Shown: positions 48,620-57,274, counted from the first letter of the stretch. The stretch is DNA of 64,000 nt from Vitreoscilla filiformis (GCF_002222655.1 NZ_CP022423.1:2542001-2606000); one strand, 5' to 3'. A program made the numbers and translations. Notes: generated from the letters alone by a model not told the origin.

Positions 48620-49396
48620 ATGAGCCAACCCGTCCTCAACGTCCAGGGCGTCTCCAAGCGATTCGGCGGCTTGCAAGCCCTGTCCGGCGTGAACATGACC
48701 ATCCTGCCCGGCCAGGTCTACGGCCTGATCGGCCCGAACGGCGCCGGTAAAACGACGTTCTTCAACGTCATCACCGGCCTGTACACGCCCGATGGTGGCA
48801 CCTTCGAACTCGGCGGCGCGCCCTACAAACCAACCACGGTTCACGAAGTGGCCAAAGCCGGCATTGCCCGTACTTTCCAGAACATCCGGCTGTTTGCGGA
48901 GATGACGGCGCTGGAAAACGTCATGGTTGGCCGGCACGTTCGCACGAACTCGGGGCTGCTGGGCGCGATGTTCCGCACCGCCGGTTTCAAGGCCGAGGAA
49001 GCCGCCATCCGCCGCCGAGCGCAGGAGCTGCTCGACTACGTCGGCATCGGTAACTTCGCCCACTACAAGGCGCGCACCTTGAGTTATGGCGACCAGCGTC
49101 GTTTGGAAATCGCCCGCGCCCTGGCCACCGACCCGAAGCTGATCGCCTTGGACGAACCCGCCGCCGGCATGAACGCCACCGAAAAAGTGGTGCTGCGCGA
49201 GCTGATCGACCGCATCCGCAAGGACGGACGCACCATCCTCATCATCGAACACGACGTGAAGCTGGTGATGGGCCTGTGTGACCGCGTCACGGTGCTGGAC
49301 TACGGCAAACAAATTGCCGAAGGCACCGCCGCCGAGGTGCAGCGCAACGAAAAGGTGATCGAAGCCTATCTGGGCGCCGGTCATCAACCGCACTGA
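48620..49396 (+). CDS. livG: Branched-chain amino acid ABC transporter ATPase LivG
   Basis: A 258-residue ABC ATPase. Walker A is GLIGPNGAGKTTFFNVITG, signature region LSYGDQRRLEIARALATDPK, and Walker B LIALDEPAAGMN. The family-specific ARTFQNIRLFAEMTALENVM and HDVKLVMGLCDRVTVLDYG are present. Its C terminus VIEAYLGAG is typical of LivG. It lies 32 bases after livM. Confidence 0.95.
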   Translation: MSQPVLNVQGVSKRFGGLQALSGVNMTILPGQVYGLIGPNGAGKTTFFNVITGLYTPDGGTFELGGAPYKPTTVHEVAKAGIARTFQNIRLFAEMTALENVMVGRHVRTNSGLLGAMFRTAGFKAEEAAIRRRAQELLDYVGIGNFAHYKARTLSYGDQRRLEIARALATDPKLIALDEPAAGMNATEKVVLRELIDRIRKDGRTILIIEHDVKLVMGLCDRVTVLDYGKQIAEGTAAEVQRNEKVIEAYLGAGHQPH

Positions 49397-49423
49397 GCGC
49401 GCCGCAAGAACGAGGATCAGCAC

Positions 49424-50140
49424 ATGACACAAGCAACTTTGCTCAAAATCAGCGGCCTGAAGGTGGCATACGGTGGCATTCAGGCCGTCAAAGGCGCCAG
49501 TTTCGAGGTGCGCGAGGGCGAATTGGTGAGTTTGATCGGCGCCAACGGGGCCGGCAAGACCACCACCCTGAAAGCTGTGACCGGCCTGCAACCGGTGATG
49601 GCGGGGGACATCGAGTACCTCGGCAAGTCCATCAAAGGCCAAGGCGCGTGGGACTTGGCGCGCCAAGGGCTGGTGATGGTGCCCGAAGGCCGGGGCACCT
49701 TCACGCGCATGACCATCGTCGAAAACCTCCAGATGGGCGCCTACACCCGCAACGATGGCGAGATCGACGCCGACATCGAGAAGGTGTTCACCACCTTCCC
49801 GCGCCTGAAAGAGCGTGCGCAGCAACTGGCCGGCACCATGTCCGGTGGTGAACAGCAAATGCTGGCAATGGGCCGGGCCTTGATGGCACGCCCCAAAGTG
49901 CTGCTGTTGGATGAGCCGTCCATGGGCCTGTCGCCCATCATGGTGGACAAAATTTTCGAGGTGATCGAAACCATCCACGGCCAAGGCACGACCATTTTGC
50001 TGGTGGAACAAAACGCCAGCCGGGCGCTGGCGCTGGCCAATCGCGGCTATGTGATGGAGTCGGGGGAAGTCACCATGTCCGGCTCGGGGCGCGATCTGCT
50101 CGAAGACCCACAGGTGCGCGCAGCCTACCTGGGCCACTGA
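49424..50140 (+). CDS. livF: Branched-chain amino acid ABC transporter ATPase LivF
   Basis: A 238-residue ABC ATPase. Walker A LIGANGAGKTTTLKAVTGL, signature MSGGEQQMLAMGRALMARPK, Walker B VLLLDEPSMGLSPIM, and switch region LLVEQNASRALALA. VPEGRGTFTRMTIVENLQMG identifies LivF rather than LivG. Terminal residues VRAAYLGH are typical. It is 27 bases after livG and is followed by a long hairpin. Confidence 0.95.
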   Translation: MTQATLLKISGLKVAYGGIQAVKGASFEVREGELVSLIGANGAGKTTTLKAVTGLQPVMAGDIEYLGKSIKGQGAWDLARQGLVMVPEGRGTFTRMTIVENLQMGAYTRNDGEIDADIEKVFTTFPRLKERAQQLAGTMSGGEQQMLAMGRALMARPKVLLLDEPSMGLSPIMVDKIFEVIETIHGQGTTILLVEQNASRALALANRGYVMESGEVTMSGSGRDLLEDPQVRAAYLGH

Positions 50141-50145
50141 CGTGC

Positions 50146-50186
50146 GGCATCTGGCATGCTTGGCGTTTTCCAAGCAACCAGATGCC
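50146..50186 (+). promoter_or_regulatory. Long hairpin between livF and the SDR gene, overlapping its first ATG
   Basis: GGCATCTGG (50146-50154) pairs with CCAGATGCC (50178-50186), and GCTTGG (50158-50163) with CCAAGC (50170-50175), around CGTTTT. Internal asymmetry is 3/2 bases. The right arm contains the ATG at 50182. CATGCTTGG (50155-50163) can instead pair with CCAAGCATG (50185-50193), which covers the second ATG at 50191. No T run follows, so it is not a standard terminator. Confidence 0.6.
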
Positions 50187-50973
50187 AAGCATGAGTTACA
50201 ACATTGACCTTTCGGGCCGCGTGGCCCTGGTGACGGGCGCTGCCAGCGGCTTGGGCGAGCAGTTTTCCCGCACTCTGGCCAAAGCCGGCGCCGCCGTGGT
50301 GCTGGCGGGCCGCCAACTGGAAGCCCTCAAAACGTTGCGCGCCGAAATCGAAGGCTTCGGTGGTGATGCCCACGTCGTGGCGCTGGACGTGAACGATGTG
50401 GACAGCATCCGCGCCGCCGTCGCCCATGCGGAAACGGAAATGGGCGCGCTGGACATTCTCATGAACAGCGCCAGCCTCAGCACCACGCAAAAACTCACCG
50501 ATGTGACCCCGGACGATTACGACGAGGTCATGAGCGCCAACACCCGGGGCGCCTTCTTCGTCGCACAGGAAGTGGCCAAGCGCATGATCGCCCGCGCCAA
50601 GGGCGCCGCACCGGGCACGTTCACGGGCGGGCGCATCGTCAACGTGGCCTCGGTCGTCGGGCTGCGGGCGGTGAGCCAGTTGGGCGTGTACGCCATGAGC
50701 AAGGCCGCCGTGATCCAAATGACACGCGCCCAAGCGCTGGAATGGGGCAAGCACGGCATCAACGTCAACGCCATTTGCCCAGGTTACATCGACACCGAAC
50801 TCAACCACCACCACTGGCAAACCGAACACGGCCAGCGCCTGTTGAGCAGCCTGCCACGCAAGCGTGTCGGCGAGCCCAAGGATCTGGATTCGGTGCTGAT
50901 GATGCTGTGCGCCAATGAAAGCCACTTCATCAACGGCGCCATCATCCAGGCGGACGATGGTTTCTCGGTCTGA
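50182..50973 (+). CDS. Short-chain dehydrogenase/reductase
   Basis: A 263-residue (260 if started at the second ATG, 50191) classical SDR. The cofactor motif is ALVTGAASGLGEQFSR (about 14-29), an NSAS takes the place of the usual NNAG, catalytic Ser is in IVNVASVVGLR, and YxxxK is in YAMSKAAVI. Acidic residue placement after strand 2 (AGRQ, then DVND) leaves cofactor choice open. Substrate unknown; acyl-CoA or keto-acid related dehydrogenases of this type often lie near liv or beta-oxidation genes. Neither candidate ATG has a strong ribosome site, because the upstream bases form a hairpin. Confidence 0.85.
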   Translation: MPSMSYNIDLSGRVALVTGAASGLGEQFSRTLAKAGAAVVLAGRQLEALKTLRAEIEGFGGDAHVVALDVNDVDSIRAAVAHAETEMGALDILMNSASLSTTQKLTDVTPDDYDEVMSANTRGAFFVAQEVAKRMIARAKGAAPGTFTGGRIVNVASVVGLRAVSQLGVYAMSKAAVIQMTRAQALEWGKHGINVNAICPGYIDTELNHHHWQTEHGQRLLSSLPRKRVGEPKDLDSVLMMLCANESHFINGAIIQADDGFSV

Positions 50974-50987
50974 GTGGAGATCTCCGC

Positions 50988-51674
50988 ATGAGTGACCCGC
51001 ATTTGGTGCTAACCCTACTCGAAGCCCGCGTGCTGGGCGTACTGGTAGAAAAGCAGCACACCGTACCGGACACCTACCCGTTGTCCCTGAACGCTCTGGT
51101 GGCGGGCTGCAACCAGAAGACGGCCCGCTCGCCCGTGATGGATGCCAGCGAGGACGACGTGCTGGTGGCACTGGACGGCCTCAAAAGCCACCACCTGGTG
51201 CAAACCGTGAGCGGCACCCGCGTGGTGCGCTTTGAGCACAACATGGGGCGGGGGTTGGGGGTGCCAAGCCAATCCGTGGCGCTGCTGACCACGCTGATGC
51301 TGCGTGGCCCGCAAACCGTGGCCGAGCTGCGCTTGAACAGCGAGCGCTTGCACCGTTTTGCCGACATGTCGTCCGTCGAAGCCTTTCTCGAAGAACTGAC
51401 GGAAAAATCTCCCACTCGCGTGGTGAAACTGCCGCGTGCGCCAGGCGAACGCGAAGCACGGTGGACGCATCTGCTGTGTGGCGAACCGACCCTGCCAGCA
51501 CCTTCGGCGGCGGGTACACACGGGGATGCAGCCAGTGTGAGCGCTGGCGAACTGGCCGCATTGCGAGCGGAAGTGGCCCGGCTCGGTCAGGAGGTGGCCA
51601 CGCTGCGCGCTTCGCTGGCCGAAGTACGCCGCGAGCTGGGGCTGCCTGAAAGCACTTCTCTCACGCCGGCGTGA
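50988..51674 (+). CDS. YceH/UPF0502 (DUF480) family protein
   Basis: A 228-residue protein with the DUF480 double winged-helix signature: LTLLEARVLGVLVEKQHTVP, TYPLSLNALVAGCNQKTARS, and LLTTLMLRGPQTVAELRLNS, followed by FLEELTEKSPTRVVKLPRAP. The C-terminal 35 residues are a probable coiled coil (AGELAALRAEVARLGQEVAT). Function is unknown; a nucleic-acid-binding role is suggested by the fold. ATG at 50988 is 14 bases after the SDR stop. Confidence 0.9.
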   Translation: MSDPHLVLTLLEARVLGVLVEKQHTVPDTYPLSLNALVAGCNQKTARSPVMDASEDDVLVALDGLKSHHLVQTVSGTRVVRFEHNMGRGLGVPSQSVALLTTLMLRGPQTVAELRLNSERLHRFADMSSVEAFLEELTEKSPTRVVKLPRAPGEREARWTHLLCGEPTLPAPSAAGTHGDAASVSAGELAALRAEVARLGQEVATLRASLAEVRRELGLPESTSLTPA

Positions 51675-51704
51675 CGTTTTTTTGTTTTGACACAGGCGCC
51701 CACC

Positions 51705-52136
51705 ATGAACACACCGTCTTCGTTGTACGACCGCATTGCCCAAAACTTCGCTGCCCAGGGCCTCATGGCCACGTTGGGGGCCACCCTGGAAGCCGTTGAG
51801 GTCGGGGAGGTTCAGATCGCTTTGCCGTACTCACCCAAGGTGTCCCAGCAACAGGGGTTTGTGCATGCGGGGGCCATCACCAGCATCGTGGACAGCGCTT
51901 GCGGCTACGCGGCCCTGACCCAATTGCCGCCCGACAAGGACGTGGTCAGCGCTGAATTCAAGATCAACTTGCTGCGCCCCGCCATTGGTGAGCGGTTTGT
52001 GGCGGTTGGCCGCGTCCAAAATGCGGGCAGGACGCTGATCGTCTGCACCGGTGAAGTGCGCGCCTACACCGCCCACAGCGACGCTTACAAGGTGGTGGCG
52101 TTGATGCAGGCGACGATGGTGGGTGTGGCCCGCTGA
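51705..52136 (+). CDS. PaaI-type hotdog-fold thioesterase
   Basis: A 143-residue single hotdog domain protein. It carries the PaaI/YdiI-like QQGFVHAGAITSIVDSACGY (about 44-63, with HAG and the downstream Asp), KINLLRPAIGERFVAVGRV and CTGEVRAY. Members hydrolyse acyl- or aryl-CoA thioesters. The ATG at 51705 has only a weak AGG nearby; a TTG 18 bases upstream is an alternative start. It is followed by a terminator and the tRNA-Asn genes. Confidence 0.88.
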   Translation: MNTPSSLYDRIAQNFAAQGLMATLGATLEAVEVGEVQIALPYSPKVSQQQGFVHAGAITSIVDSACGYAALTQLPPDKDVVSAEFKINLLRPAIGERFVAVGRVQNAGRTLIVCTGEVRAYTAHSDAYKVVALMQATMVGVAR

Positions 52137-52146
52137 AGCAGCCACA

Positions 52147-52181
52147 AAAAAGCCCGAGGGCTTGCGCACTCGGGCTTTGTT
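52147..52181. terminator. Terminator between the thioesterase gene and the tRNA-Asn array
   Basis: AGCCCGAG and CTCGGGCT (52151-52158, 52169-52176) pair around ten bases, with A's on the left and TTGTTTTT on the right. It can end both the plus-strand thioesterase transcript and the minus-strand tRNA array transcript. Confidence 0.85.
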
Positions 52182-52183
52182 TT

Positions 52184-52259
52184 TGGCTCCCCGACCTGGG
52201 CTCGAACCAGGGACCTACGGATTAACAGTCCGGCGCTCTACCGACTGAGCTATCGGGGA
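52184..52259 (-). tRNA. tRNA-Asn (GTT), copy 1
   Basis: A 76-nt cloverleaf: acceptor TCCCCGA/TCGGGGA, D arm AGCTCAGTCGGTAGAGC, anticodon loop CTGTTAA with GTT, T arm CCTGG-TTCGAGC-CCAGG, encoded CCA. It is identical to the two copies upstream in transcription order and is the last transcribed. Confidence 0.96.
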
Positions 52260-52277
52260 ACAAACTTGCTGAATTTT

Positions 52278-52353
52278 TGGCTCCCCGACCTGGGCTCGAA
52301 CCAGGGACCTACGGATTAACAGTCCGGCGCTCTACCGACTGAGCTATCGGGGA
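52278..52353 (-). tRNA. tRNA-Asn (GTT), copy 2
   Basis: Identical 76-nt sequence to copy 1; the spacer between them is 18 bases. Encoded CCA present. Confidence 0.96.
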
Positions 52354-52423
52354 ACAGCTTGCAAGCTGCTGTTGAATGCTGAAACTGAAACGAACCAGCA
52401 CTCAACTCGGTGTGAGTTTCACT

Positions 52424-52499
52424 TGGCTCCCCGACCTGGGCTCGAACCAGGGACCTACGGATTAACAGTCCGGCGCTCTACCGACTGAGCTATCGGGGA
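52424..52499 (-). tRNA. tRNA-Asn (GTT), copy 3
   Basis: Identical 76-nt sequence to the other two; 70-base spacer to copy 2, which contains the 14-base palindrome CAGCTTGCAAGCTG (52354-52367). This is the first transcribed copy and begins 37 bases after the receptor gene stop. Confidence 0.96.
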
Positions 52500-52536
52500 A
52501 GTGAAGCCTCAGATTATAGACAGCTTTTTGGCGTCT

Positions 52537-54675
52537 TTACAAGCCCATCTGCACACTGATGCGAAAAGTGCGCGGCGCCAGTGGGTACAAATAGGTGTGC
52601 TCGTACTGGTAGGGGCTCTCTTTCCAGGCGCGGCGATCCGCTGCGTTGTCCACGCCGGCCCGCAATGTCAGGTCGTGGCCGGACGTGCGCAGGGTGTAGC
52701 GTGTGGCCAGGCCGAGCGTTGTCCAACTGGGCAAGCGCAGGCTGTTGTCCGGCAACACCATACGGGAACCTTCGTGGGACACCAACGCCTGCACCGCCCA
52801 GCCCGAAGCCCATTGATACCCCAACTGCGCCCGCAACGCCCGCTCTGCCACGTTCTCTGGCACCAACCCGTTGAGGGATGCCGTGGCCGACCCTTGGCGC
52901 CGCGCCCGCAACCACATCGCACTGCCTTGCAAGCTCCAAGCGCCCCAACGCACCTCCCCTGTTCCTTCCAAACCCAGGTGATGGGCTTCCCCATCCACCA
53001 CCCGTTGGCAGGTGCCCGCACCCGCACAAGTGCCTGCGTCGGCGGTCTTGGGTTGGTGGATGTCGAACACACCCAGGCTCCAGCCGCCTGTGGTGCCGTC
53101 AAACTTCAGGCCCAGTTCGGTTTGACGGCTCTTGAGCGCCGCCAGCGGCTGCCCCGCGTTGGCGTATGCTGGCTGATTCGGCACCACGCTGGTTTCCACG
53201 CCCTGACCCCAGCTCGCATAGGCCACCCACTGCGGGGCCAGCGCATAACTCACCGCCACCCAGGGCGTGGTGACGGCCTGCCGGTACGCCACGGCCTCGC
53301 TGCCGTCCGTGTTGACGCTGGCGCGATCCAGCCAGGTGTGGCGCACGCCCAGCCAAAGTTGGGTGTTGGCCGTCAGCGATACCACGTCGCGCAGATGCAC
53401 TTCGGTGCTGCGCTCGGTGCGATCGACGTTGGCATAACTCGGTGTCGGGGCAGGATCGACCTGAATCGAACCGTCCACCGACCCCACGCCCGCCCATTCG
53501 TACCCTTGCGGCCCCAGACGGGCACGGTAGTCGCTCCACAACACACCGGTGCTGAGTTGATGCCGCAGGCCCGCCCATACCGCTTCACCTTCCAGCGTCC
53601 AAGCGGCGGCGGTGGTGGTGCGGCGCTCGCCCAGGCTGCGGAAATCGTACAGATCGACGTGGCCGTCGCTGCAATAGCTGGCGTAGTTGTTTTCGTTGGA
53701 GCAGCCCAAGGGGAAGGCCGCCTGGTCGTCCGTGCGCAGGTGCTGACCCATGAGCTGCGCCACCGAGCGCCACGACTCACCCAGCTCGTGCGTCCAACGC
53801 AAACTGGCCACCTGCCCATCGAACACCACGGGCTGCGACCAACGCTGGTTGTTCAGGCTCACCCGAGGATCGACGTCTTGCGCCGAAGGCAAACGCCCGC
53901 CCAGCAAACTGAACCCCGGCACGCTGGGTTGCACTTGCCGGGACACCTCCAGCTCCGCTTCCAGCCAATCCACCGCAGTCAAACGCGTCTGCCCGGCCAG
54001 GGCGATTTGGTGGCGATGGCCTTGCGCATCACGCACTTCGGGGCGCAGGCGCTCGCTCAGCAGGTTGAAACGCACAGCGCTTTGCGTAGCCTCATCCAGC
54101 GGTTGGTTCCAATCCAGGGCCAGCGAGGCGGTGCCGTTTTCCGACCACCCCGCCGTGAGGGTGCGCTGCGCCGTCATCCGAGGGCGCTTCACCACCAAAT
54201 TCACCAGCCCGCCCGGCGCACTCACGCCAGCTTGGATGCCGCTGGTGCCTTTGAGCAGCTCGACGCGCTCGACGTTGTTGAACAACAAGGCGGTTTCGGC
54301 GTTGATCGGCATCCCGTCGCGCCGATAGTTGGCACGCGGATCGAGCAAGAAGCCGCGCACCCGGAACGAGCCCCAGTAACCTGGTGCGTTGTAAGCGTCA
54401 CCGACGCTGGCATCGAGCGCGGACAGACCGGCCACGCTGTCCACGCCCAAATCCGCCAGTTGAGCCGATGTCACGACGGTGGCTTGCAGCGGTGTGCGGG
54501 CCAGCGGCACGTCACCAAACCCCGCCACACCGACGGGCCGGGCCAGCGGGCGGCCTTGCACTTCCACTTCAGCAACGGGTGGCACGCCCTCCTGAGCGCC
54601 AACCGGCCCGGCCAACGTTCCCACCGCACAGACGAACGCCACGGGCGTCCAACGCATGGCGGGGGCGGGTCTCAT
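52537..54675 (-). CDS. TonB-dependent siderophore receptor-like outer membrane protein
   Basis: A 712-residue outer-membrane receptor (720 if an upstream start at 54699 is used). A signal peptide ends near GPVGAQ. The plug domain follows: TPLQATVVTSAQLADLGVDS, VRGFLLDPRANYRRDGMPIN, VERVELLKGTSGIQAGVSAP and GGLVNLVVKRPR, the siderophore-receptor form. The remaining ~500 residues form the 22-strand barrel with alternating hydrophobic strands. It ends in VQMGL rather than the usual aromatic residue. Ligand unknown, probably a ferric chelate. No convincing Fur box was seen before the start. The nearby fdxA terminator isolates it from fdxA. Confidence 0.88.
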   Translation of the reverse strand: MRPAPAMRWTPVAFVCAVGTLAGPVGAQEGVPPVAEVEVQGRPLARPVGVAGFGDVPLARTPLQATVVTSAQLADLGVDSVAGLSALDASVGDAYNAPGYWGSFRVRGFLLDPRANYRRDGMPINAETALLFNNVERVELLKGTSGIQAGVSAPGGLVNLVVKRPRMTAQRTLTAGWSENGTASLALDWNQPLDEATQSAVRFNLLSERLRPEVRDAQGHRHQIALAGQTRLTAVDWLEAELEVSRQVQPSVPGFSLLGGRLPSAQDVDPRVSLNNQRWSQPVVFDGQVASLRWTHELGESWRSVAQLMGQHLRTDDQAAFPLGCSNENNYASYCSDGHVDLYDFRSLGERRTTTAAAWTLEGEAVWAGLRHQLSTGVLWSDYRARLGPQGYEWAGVGSVDGSIQVDPAPTPSYANVDRTERSTEVHLRDVVSLTANTQLWLGVRHTWLDRASVNTDGSEAVAYRQAVTTPWVAVSYALAPQWVAYASWGQGVETSVVPNQPAYANAGQPLAALKSRQTELGLKFDGTTGGWSLGVFDIHQPKTADAGTCAGAGTCQRVVDGEAHHLGLEGTGEVRWGAWSLQGSAMWLRARRQGSATASLNGLVPENVAERALRAQLGYQWASGWAVQALVSHEGSRMVLPDNSLRLPSWTTLGLATRYTLRTSGHDLTLRAGVDNAADRRAWKESPYQYEHTYLYPLAPRTFRISVQMGL

Positions 54676-54723
54676 CCTTGTCTCACAGTTCACTGGCATT
54701 GCAATGGTTCAAATTCAGGGCAA

Positions 54724-54746
54724 CAAAAAACCCGCCGCAGCGGGTT
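54724..54746 (-). terminator. Rho-independent terminator of fdxA
   Basis: AACCCGC and GCGGGTT (54729-54735, 54740-54746) pair around CGCA; on the minus strand a T run follows. It lies 35 bases past the fdxA stop and before the receptor gene. Confidence 0.85.
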
Positions 54747-54781
54747 GGATCAGCTCAGGCGAACACTCGCCCGCGTCAGGA

Positions 54782-55105
54782 TCACTCAATCAGCTCACTG
54801 CGCTTGCCAGTGCGGTTCTTCCATTCATCGGCGTCGGCCAGCGCGGGCTTGCGCTTGGTGATGCTGGGCCACTTGGCGGCCAAGTCGGCGTTGAGTTTGA
54901 TGTATTCCTGCTGGCTGGCCGGCACATCTTCTTCCGGCAGGATGGCAGAGGCCGGGCACTCGGGGATGCACACGGCGCAGTCGATGCATTCGTCCGGATC
55001 AATGACGAGGAAATTCGGGCCTTCGCGGAAGCAATCGACGGGGCAAACATCGACGCAATCGGTGTACTTGCAGCGGATGCAGGCTTCGGTGACGACGTGG
55101 GTCAT
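54782..55105 (-). CDS. fdxA: Seven-iron ferredoxin FdxA
   Basis: A 107-residue electron carrier with one 3Fe-4S and one 4Fe-4S cluster. Cysteines lie in [19 protein letters not shown] and [16 protein letters not shown]. The segment [18 protein letters not shown] is diagnostic of FdxA. The C-terminal half ([20 protein letters not shown]) is the usual extension. ATG at 55105; longer readings upstream cross into cobA. Its electron partner is not known; it adjoins sulfur assimilation genes but is separated from cobA by 68 bases. Confidence 0.96.
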   Translation of the reverse strand: MTHVVTEACIRCKYTDCVDVCPVDCFREGPNFLVIDPDECIDCAVCIPECPASAILPEEDVPASQQEYIKLNADLAAKWPSITKRKPALADADEWKNRTGKRSELIE

Positions 55106-55173
55106 GGCAAAAAACGATGAAGGTTGAGAGACGGGCCCGCCAGAGCTGCAAGCAGGGCGGCAAACCCGGGATT

Positions 55174-55983
55174 CTAAGATTGCACAGGGGTTGGCGATTG
55201 ATGGCCCGCAATCGCTGCGGTGCCTTGCCGCACGGGGGTTGCACCGATGCCCACGGTGACCACCGTGGGCCGCCCGGCGTGCTCGGTGCTGGCCTGCCCC
55301 AACGTGGCCACGGTGTGCTGGCTGTGACGGGCATCCGGCCAACCCGCACGCGATACCGCCAACACCGGCGCTTCCTCCGGCCACCCAGCAGCCCGCAATT
55401 GTTCGGACAGGGCTTGGAGCTGCTGCCCGGCCATGTAGAACACCTCGGTGTCGGCACGCGGCTGGCCGCGCCGACCCACATCCAGCGCTTGGTTGTGTGT
55501 CATGGCGGTGGCCAGCGCCACGCTGCGGCCCAAGCCCCGGCGCGTCAAGGGGCGGGCGGTTTGGGCCGCAGCGGCCAGAGCCGCCGTCACCCCCGGCACC
55601 ACTTCGAACGAAATGCCGTGTTCGGCCAAGGCTTCGAGTTCTTCTTCGAGCCGCCCGAACACACTCGGATCGCCGCCCTTGAGCCGCGCCACCCGCGCCC
55701 CGGCTTGGGCGTGTTGCACCAACAAGGCATTGATGCGTTGTTGCGCCGTGCCGTGAACGAAACCGCGTTTGCCCACGTCGATCCACTCGGCGTGGGGGGC
55801 CAAATCTCGCAGGGCTGGGTCGGCCAAGGCATCGAACAGCACCACGTCGGCGCTGGCCAGCGCACGGGCGCCGCGCAGGGTGATCAAATCCGCCACGCCA
55901 GGGCCGGCACCGATGAACACCACCCGACCGGGCGTCGGCAGTTCAGGGGACAACAAAGCGTCGGGCCGTGGCGAAGCGATCAT
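55174..55983 (-). CDS. cobA: Uroporphyrinogen-III C-methyltransferase
   Basis: A 269-residue SAM-dependent enzyme that methylates uroporphyrinogen III to precorrin-2, the branch towards siroheme and cobalamin. Motifs: [60 protein letters not shown]. It lacks the CysG dehydrogenase/ferrochelatase domain. The ATG at 55983 overlaps the cysH stop (ATGA), so it is part of the cys operon and most likely supplies siroheme for CysI. A second enzyme for oxidation and iron insertion is needed elsewhere. Confidence 0.93.
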   Translation of the reverse strand: MIASPRPDALLSPELPTPGRVVFIGAGPGVADLITLRGARALASADVVLFDALADPALRDLAPHAEWIDVGKRGFVHGTAQQRINALLVQHAQAGARVARLKGGDPSVFGRLEEELEALAEHGISFEVVPGVTAALAAAAQTARPLTRRGLGRSVALATAMTHNQALDVGRRGQPRADTEVFYMAGQQLQALSEQLRAAGWPEEAPVLAVSRAGWPDARHSQHTVATLGQASTEHAGRPTVVTVGIGATPVRQGTAAIAGHQSPTPVQS

Positions 55984-56789
55984 GCGGGCTGAGGGGTCTT
56001 GCGCACGTGCAGCCCACACTCTTTGGCCGACTCGTCTTCCCACCACCAGCGACCGGCGCGGAACTCCTCACCGACGGCAATGGCGCGGGTACACGGTGCG
56101 CAGCCGATGCTGGGCATGAACTGATCGTGCAGGGTGTTGTAGGGCACGTTGTGGGTCGAGATGTGGTGCCACACGTCCGCCCACGTCCAATCCACCAGGG
56201 GGTTGTACTTGGCGCGGCCATTGGGCTCGATCTCGTGGGCCGGCATGGTGCCACGGTTTTGCGATTGTTCGCGGCGCAAGCCCGTCACCCAGGCGCTGCG
56301 GCCAGCGAGCATGCGGCTCAGCGGTTCCATCTTGCGCACGTTGCAGCAGGCTTTGCGCAGCTCAATGCTTTGGTACATCGCCTGCTCGCCGTGTTGGCGC
56401 ACAAACTGGATCACCGCTTCTTGCGGCGGCGCGTACAGCTCGACCTTCAAGCCATAACGGCTTTCGATCTGCGGAATCAGCGCCAGCGTCTCGGCGTGCA
56501 GCGCGCCGGTTTGCAGCGTGCCGATGGTGATGGGGATCTGGTGCCGGGCGATCAAGTCGGTCAGCACCATGTCTTCCGCACCCAGGCTGTTGGCCAGCAC
56601 GATGTGGCCGGGATGCTCCGCCGCCGCTTGGCGCAGCAGCGCCACCGTGGCGGCGACGCGCTCCTCAAAACCCGCTGTGTGGCGCGCATACAAATCGATG
56701 GCGCTGGACGTGGCCTGAGCCCACGGCAAGGCGCTCACAGCTTCATCGCCAGTGGAAGAAAGCAGAGACGATTCGACGGGGGCGTTCAT
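55980..56789 (-). CDS. cysH: Adenylyl-sulfate (APS) reductase, CysH family
   Basis: A 269-residue thioredoxin-dependent reductase forming sulfite. It contains the CC pair in RKACCNVRKMEPLSRML and a CxxC in SIGCAPCTRAI; together these bind the 4Fe-4S cluster found in APS-type but not E. coli PAPS-type CysH. LANSLGAEDMVLTDLIARH is the nucleotide-binding region. This predicts direct use of APS, without an APS kinase step. It overlaps DUF934 and cobA by 4 bases each. Confidence 0.92.
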   Translation of the reverse strand: MNAPVESSLLSSTGDEAVSALPWAQATSSAIDLYARHTAGFEERVAATVALLRQAAAEHPGHIVLANSLGAEDMVLTDLIARHQIPITIGTLQTGALHAETLALIPQIESRYGLKVELYAPPQEAVIQFVRQHGEQAMYQSIELRKACCNVRKMEPLSRMLAGRSAWVTGLRREQSQNRGTMPAHEIEPNGRAKYNPLVDWTWADVWHHISTHNVPYNTLHDQFMPSIGCAPCTRAIAVGEEFRAGRWWWEDESAKECGLHVRKTPQPA

Positions 56790-57274
56790 ACAGCACTCCG
56801 AGCAAACAGGGGGCGGGTGGCCGACACATCACCCTGGTAGTGGGCGGTGACGTGGGTCAAAGCGCGCTGGGCGGATTCGACGCGCTGGTCATGGCGCAGC
56901 TTGGCTTGGCTGAAGCCGGTGCGGGCCATGAGCGGCACCATGTCCACCAACACATCGCCCACGGCGCGCACGTCGCCGGCAAAACGCAGGCGCGAGCGCA
57001 GCACTTTGGCTTGGCTGTAGGCGCGGCCATCCGTCCACTTGGGGAAGTTCAGCACGATGAGGGCCAGGCGCGGCAGGTCGGCGGCCAGGGTTTCCACGTC
57101 CACGGTGTTGGACAGGCTCACGCCAGTGGTCAGGCCAGCCGGCCAGGTGTCGCGCACGGCGTGCCACTGTTCCAGCGTCAGCAGCCGATGGTCAGCGGGT
57201 TTGGGGTGCGGTTGCGGGCCGTCTTCACCGCCCACGGTGTGCCAGAGGGTGTCGTGCGAATCAATGAATTGCAT
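56786..57274 (-). CDS. DUF934 family sulfur-assimilation protein
   Basis: A 162-residue protein of the DUF934 family, almost always located between cysI and cysH. Typical segments are GVSLSNTVDVETLAADLPRL, ALIVLNFPKWTDGRAYSQAK and LRSRLRFAGDVRAVGDVLVD. The ATG at 57274 gives the usual MQFIDSHD start; longer readings upstream are not conserved. It overlaps cysH by four bases. A role in sulfite reductase function is often proposed from context, but the biochemistry is not settled. Confidence 0.9.
   Translation of the reverse strand: MQFIDSHDTLWHTVGGEDGPQPHPKPADHRLLTLEQWHAVRDTWPAGLTTGVSLSNTVDVETLAADLPRLALIVLNFPKWTDGRAYSQAKVLRSRLRFAGDVRAVGDVLVDMVPLMARTGFSQAKLRHDQRVESAQRALTHVTAHYQGDVSATRPLFARSAV

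Noticed and set aside
52184..52499. Three evenly similar repeats that could suggest a CRISPR-like array
   Set aside because: Each repeat is a complete tRNA-Asn gene with cloverleaf and CCA; the spacers are unequal.
54676..54723. Possible Fur box before the TonB-dependent receptor
   Set aside because: Only the short palindrome ATTGCAAT is present; it does not match the GATAAT repeat pattern well enough.
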